A stretch of DNA of 64,000 bases from Otis tarda (taxonomy: Eukaryota > Chordata > Aves > Otidiformes > Otididae), in contig CM048552.1 of assembly GCA_026413225.1 (NCBI GenBank), positions 205,171,553-205,235,552 on the forward strand. Reading direction: 5' to 3'. The notes beneath the pieces are model-generated. The model ran no database searches and was not told the origin of the DNA. It saw nothing but the letters and a program-made list of their open reading frames with translations. A program made the translations under genes and the position numbers. Positions 59,114-64,000 of the stretch are shown in pieces (position 1 is the stretch's first letter; every line of letters begins with the position of its first letter).

Positions 59114-59700
59114 AGTGCTGTTGCGGTTTAACTCTTGTCACCACACAGTTTCTTGCTCACCCTCCCCCTCCCCAGTGGGATGGGGAAGAGAATTGGGAAG
59201 AAAGGAAAACTCGTGGGTTGAGATGAAGACAGTTTACTAGACTAGCAGAGGAAAATGACAGTAATAACAAAATATAAGGGTACTAAAATGTGCAAAATGG
59301 ACAACACACGATTTCTCACCACCCGATGTCTCAATGACTGATAACAGCCTGTCCTGAGCAGCGATCATGGAAACAAAACCAAGCAGCACGCAAAGGAGAG
59401 AGAGAGAGAGGGATTGATGCCTTCCTGCCCCCCCAGCTCACCTCCCCACTTAAGCACTGAGTGTGACGTTTATGGCATGGAATACTCTCTTTGGCCAGTT
59501 TGGGTCAATTATTCCGGCTGTGTCCCTCCCAGCTTCCTGCGCATTAATGAGACCTGGAAAGCCAGACAGTGTCCTTGGTCTCATTAGCAACAACTCGTAT
59601 CATCAGGGTGTTTATCAGCATTCTTCACATCTGAAATCCAAAACACACCGGCTACTGAGAGGAAAATGAACTCCATCCCTGCTGAAACCAGGACAAGTGC
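59114..59700 (-). mobile_element. Solo LTR with 5-bp TSD in intron 1 (copy E)
   Basis: A 577-base solo LTR (59119-59695) in minus orientation, antisense to SLC36A4. Termini in the LTR sense are TGTCCTGGTTTCAGC at the right and ...GGTTTAAACCGCAACA-type complement at the left (plus strand TGTTGCGGTTTAACTC). It is flanked by perfect AGTGC duplications (59114-59118 and 59696-59700). This type is widespread in birds; its length and TSD fit an ERVL-like LTR but I do not assign a library name. There are no internal retroviral genes. A (GA)n run lies at 59399-59410. Confidence 0.88.
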
Positions 59701-60739
59701 TTTAAATTCTTGTTTGTTTATTTGTTTGGGTTTTTTTTTGTAAGATGTTTCTAGTGTGAATTAAACCTACCAGTTATTGCAAATATTTTTATTTTGCTTT
59801 GGGCTTATTTGGTACAATGTTTCATATGCCTTTGTGGAATGTACTGAAATAATCAGGACTGGTATTTCCATAAATGTCAGAATAAACCATAAAAAACACT
59901 CGAAAGCAATCTTGTTTAAGGACAGCGTACTCTGAAGCAGCCCTTCAGTAAGGTACAAAGCTACTTCTCGGGAGCAGTTACAAATGACAAACGGTTTAAA
60001 AAAAAAAACACTGTTTTGCTTAACTGTAGTGATTTTAAAATGGTTATAATTTAATCAACATTAAACTGGCGTAAGTGGTTAGTGTTGCCTGAAAGGCAAT
60101 TTTATTCATTACTGGCTGCTTGCTGTTCCTTGATGCTGTTGTGTAGCTGGATGGTGGAATTACGCTTATTGACTGTGGTGGCAGTTTATGCTACTGTAAA
60201 AGGTTGTGAAATTGCAGCTTTAAAAGCATGCAGCCTAATCCTTTATCCTGGTTCTCTTGCCAGTGACTGCAGACGTCTACGGTACCTGTCTTACCTATCC
60301 ATTTTAGGATGGGATGACTCTGAGGAGTTCCCTTGCTCACCACTGATAAGAATAGACTAAATGCTTAGTTTTGCAGTAGCTAATGGTGGGTAAGATGAAT
60401 CTCGTCCTTTTGCAACAATGGTGGACTTTTCTGTTTTGCTTTATGTTGTATTAGCTTGCAAAATGATCTAAATCGTCAACATTTTGACGATACAAAGTTG
60501 TTTTTCTTAATGAAAAGCTATAAGGTTTGGACATAATAATAATAATAATGAGCCAGTGTGACATTTTAAGGAGAGAGACTTTCCTGTGCAAACTTGTGTT
60601 ATGCTTCTCTCTCTGCCTAAATTAGCTTTATAGTTAGGAACGCATGTAAACCTCACGGCACGGGAAGTTTAAGTCATGTTTTACTTCGGAACTCCAAGTG
60701 CATTTCTAATCCTAATGTAGTGTTAACTCTGTTGTACAG

Positions 60740-60863
60740 AGATGGACGTAATGAAGCCTTTAATTGATGAACAAAATTCGGATGGCATCTCAGATGAAGA
60801 GCATGAAAATAATTTCCTGCCAGTTGAGAAGCACTACCAGCTTGATGATGAGGAAGGCATTAC
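60740..60863 (+). CDS. SLC36A4: SLC36A4 exon 2
   Basis: A 124-base exon. The acceptor is ttgtacag|AG and the donor AC|GTATGT. It completes Glu10 and encodes the cytosolic N-terminal head, starting [15 protein letters not shown] and containing [23 protein letters not shown] and the first two bases of Thr51. The acidic EE/DD clusters and the '[14 protein letters not shown]' block are the diagnostic part of SLC36A4 versus SLC36A1-3. Exon phases fit both neighbours exactly. An internal ATG pair (Met11, Met14) could serve as alternative starts in transcripts skipping exon 1. Confidence 0.95.
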
Positions 60864-62892
<2,029 letters not shown>

Positions 62893-62981
62893 ATTGGACC
62901 AATCAGCCTTGTGCTCATAGGAGTTATATCTGTTCACTGTATGCACATCTTGGTACGTTGCAGCCACTGTCTATGTCAGAG
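62893..62981 (+). CDS. SLC36A4: SLC36A4 exon 4, second transmembrane segment
   Basis: An 89-base exon. The acceptor has a long polypyrimidine tract ending ctataccag and the donor is AG|GTAAAT. It encodes [29 protein letters not shown] and two bases of an Arg codon (residues 82-110). This is the second transmembrane helix with the family-typical HCM and RCSH block. The next exon, expected to begin with the Lys-Lys-Ser-Thr-Leu-Gly-Tyr-like sequence, is not in this window. Confidence 0.96.
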
Positions 62982-63284
62982 GTAAATGTGGAACTACTCA
63001 TTCTTTTAATGGATTTAACTATTATTTTTTTTTCTTCTTTCTTCTTCTCTATTTCTGACTTTTGGCCTACAGAATGTCCTGGTGCTGTAGCAGTTTCTTC
63101 AGATCAGAATCTTGTACTTGCAAGAAACAACATTGAAATTCTTATTGTGCAGCTTATAAATGAGAGCTGTGCTTTGTGCAACGCTGCTTTAATACATTGA
63201 AAAAATGTTTCTTCTCTGCTCATACACAAAATTAAGTTGGTTTAATTTGTTTTACCTGGTATCCTGTTCCCTGTCTTAGCTGAC
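62982..63284 (+). other. SLC36A4: SLC36A4 intron 4, proximal part
   Basis: Start of intron 4, AT-rich. An acceptor-like tacag at 63068-63072 leads to an immediate in-frame stop and is not an exon. Confidence 0.85.
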
Positions 63285-64000
63285 TGTCATAGTTCAGCCC
63301 CGATCGGGACCAGACTACGCAGTCTCTCTCTCGCTCCCCCCACCCTCTGAGAGAATAGGGAGAGATAATATAAGGAAAAATGGCTCAAGGTTTGAGATAA
63401 GGACAGGGAGAAATCCTTAAAGTTACTGTCATGGGCAAAACAGACTCGACTTGGGGAAAACTATTCATTTATTTCTAAAACTACCAGGAGAATAAGACAG
63501 TGAACAAGATAACTTCCCCCCACCCCTCCCTCTTCCCGGGCTTAACATTATCTCTACTGCCTTCCCCCCCGAGCGGCACAGGGAGGATGACGGAATGGGG
63601 GTCGCGGTCAGTTCATCACGCGTTGTTTCACGCCGCTGCTTCATGGTCAGGGGAAGAACTCCTCACATTCCTCCCCTGCTTTGTTGTGGGGTCCCACCCA
63701 TATGCCACAGCCCTTTGTGAAACTGCTCTGGCGTGGGTCATCTCTTCCACGGGGTACAGTCCCTCCAGAACGGCTGCCCCAGCGGGCCCTCCACTGGCCA
63801 CAGCCTCCTTCAGGCCTCCAACTGCTCCAGCGTGGGGTCCTCCACGGGCTCCAAGTGGATCTCTGTCCCTCCATGGACCTCCATGGGCTGCAGGGGCACA
63901 GCCTGCTCCACCATGGTCATCACCACAGGCTGCAGGGGAATCTTGGCCAGGAGCTGCATTACTCCTCCCCCTCCTTCTCCACTGACCTTGGCGTCTGCAG
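63285..64000 (-). mobile_element. LTR in intron 4, cut by window end (copy F)
   Basis: Minus-orientation LTR of the copy A/D family, antisense to SLC36A4, starting 303 bases after exon 4. The left terminus TGTCATAGTTCAGCC is intact (preceded by 'ctgac'). Blocks in order are 'aggacagggagaaatcctta', 'cgacttggggaaaactattc' and the tandem-unit zone with 'ctgcaggggcacagcctgct'. The 5' end and any internal retroviral region lie beyond the edge, so solo LTR and provirus cannot be told apart. The 161-codon + strand ORF at 63500-63985 is antisense to the LTR and composition-driven. Confidence 0.85.

Larger units (their letters stand above)
48761..60739 (+). other. SLC36A4: SLC36A4 intron 1
   Basis: A 12-kb GT-AG intron, GC-rich at the start and AT-rich afterwards. 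It contains two short CR1 copies, a nested CR1 pair and a solo LTR, listed separately. The remaining stretches (49.55-53.67, 53.79-56.28, 57.60-59.11 and 59.70-60.74 kb) show no supported exon or named repeat, only T/A runs (for example 49850-49862, 49899-49915 and 54486-54502), an (AAT)n near 60536-60550 and a short stem-loop at 50125-50143. Confidence 0.8.

Noticed and set aside
63068-63130. Acceptor-like tacag as a possible exon 5 of SLC36A4
   Set aside because: Joining to exon 4 gives a stop after a few codons, and the translation does not match the expected family continuation.

Overview
This window looks like bird nuclear DNA. It carries many chicken-repeat-1 (CR1) LINE copies whose 3' ends finish in ATTCTATG-type repeats, several solo avian ERV-type LTRs, AT-rich single-copy DNA, and one CpG-island promoter feeding a vertebrate gene with GT-AG introns. 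The species cannot be told from the sequence alone. I saw no bacterial, CRISPR, tRNA or rRNA features and no intact provirus. || Gene content: one protein-coding gene is supported, the 5' part of SLC36A4 (amino-acid transporter PAT4) on the + strand. Its four visible coding exons are 48733-48760, 60740-60863, 61643-61733 and 62893-62981. They join without a frameshift into the first 110 codons, and the rest lies beyond the right edge. The promoter is a CpG island at about 48.6-49.2 kb with overlapping GC-box and NRF1 sites. || Layout: 1-48.3 kb is intergenic. It holds dated layers of repeats: very old amniote remnants (about 2.0, 3.5, 5.3, 16.2, 18.8 and 43.0 kb), younger CR1 copies (8.0-9.0, 13.6, 25.4-26.0, 27.0-28.3, 41.5-42.2 and 47.2-48.3 kb) and LTRs (34.0-35.1, 37.7-39.0 and 44.2-45.2 kb). 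It also has low-complexity tracts and three GC-richer blocks I could not identify (16.7-17.2, 19.5-20.7 and 30.9-31.15 kb). From 48.7 kb to the end is SLC36A4. Its 12-kb intron 1 holds two short CR1 copies, a CR1 nested inside an older CR1 (56.28-57.59 kb) and a complete solo LTR with 5-bp target duplication (59.12-59.70 kb). Intron 4 holds another LTR cut by the window end. || How it works together: the gene is the only functional unit recognised. The clearly placed insertions inside it are mostly antisense to transcription. No new biological system is evident. The most informative observations are insertion archaeology (nested CR1, dated solo LTRs, an inverted LTR pair) and a few unassigned GC-rich or hairpin-forming segments.
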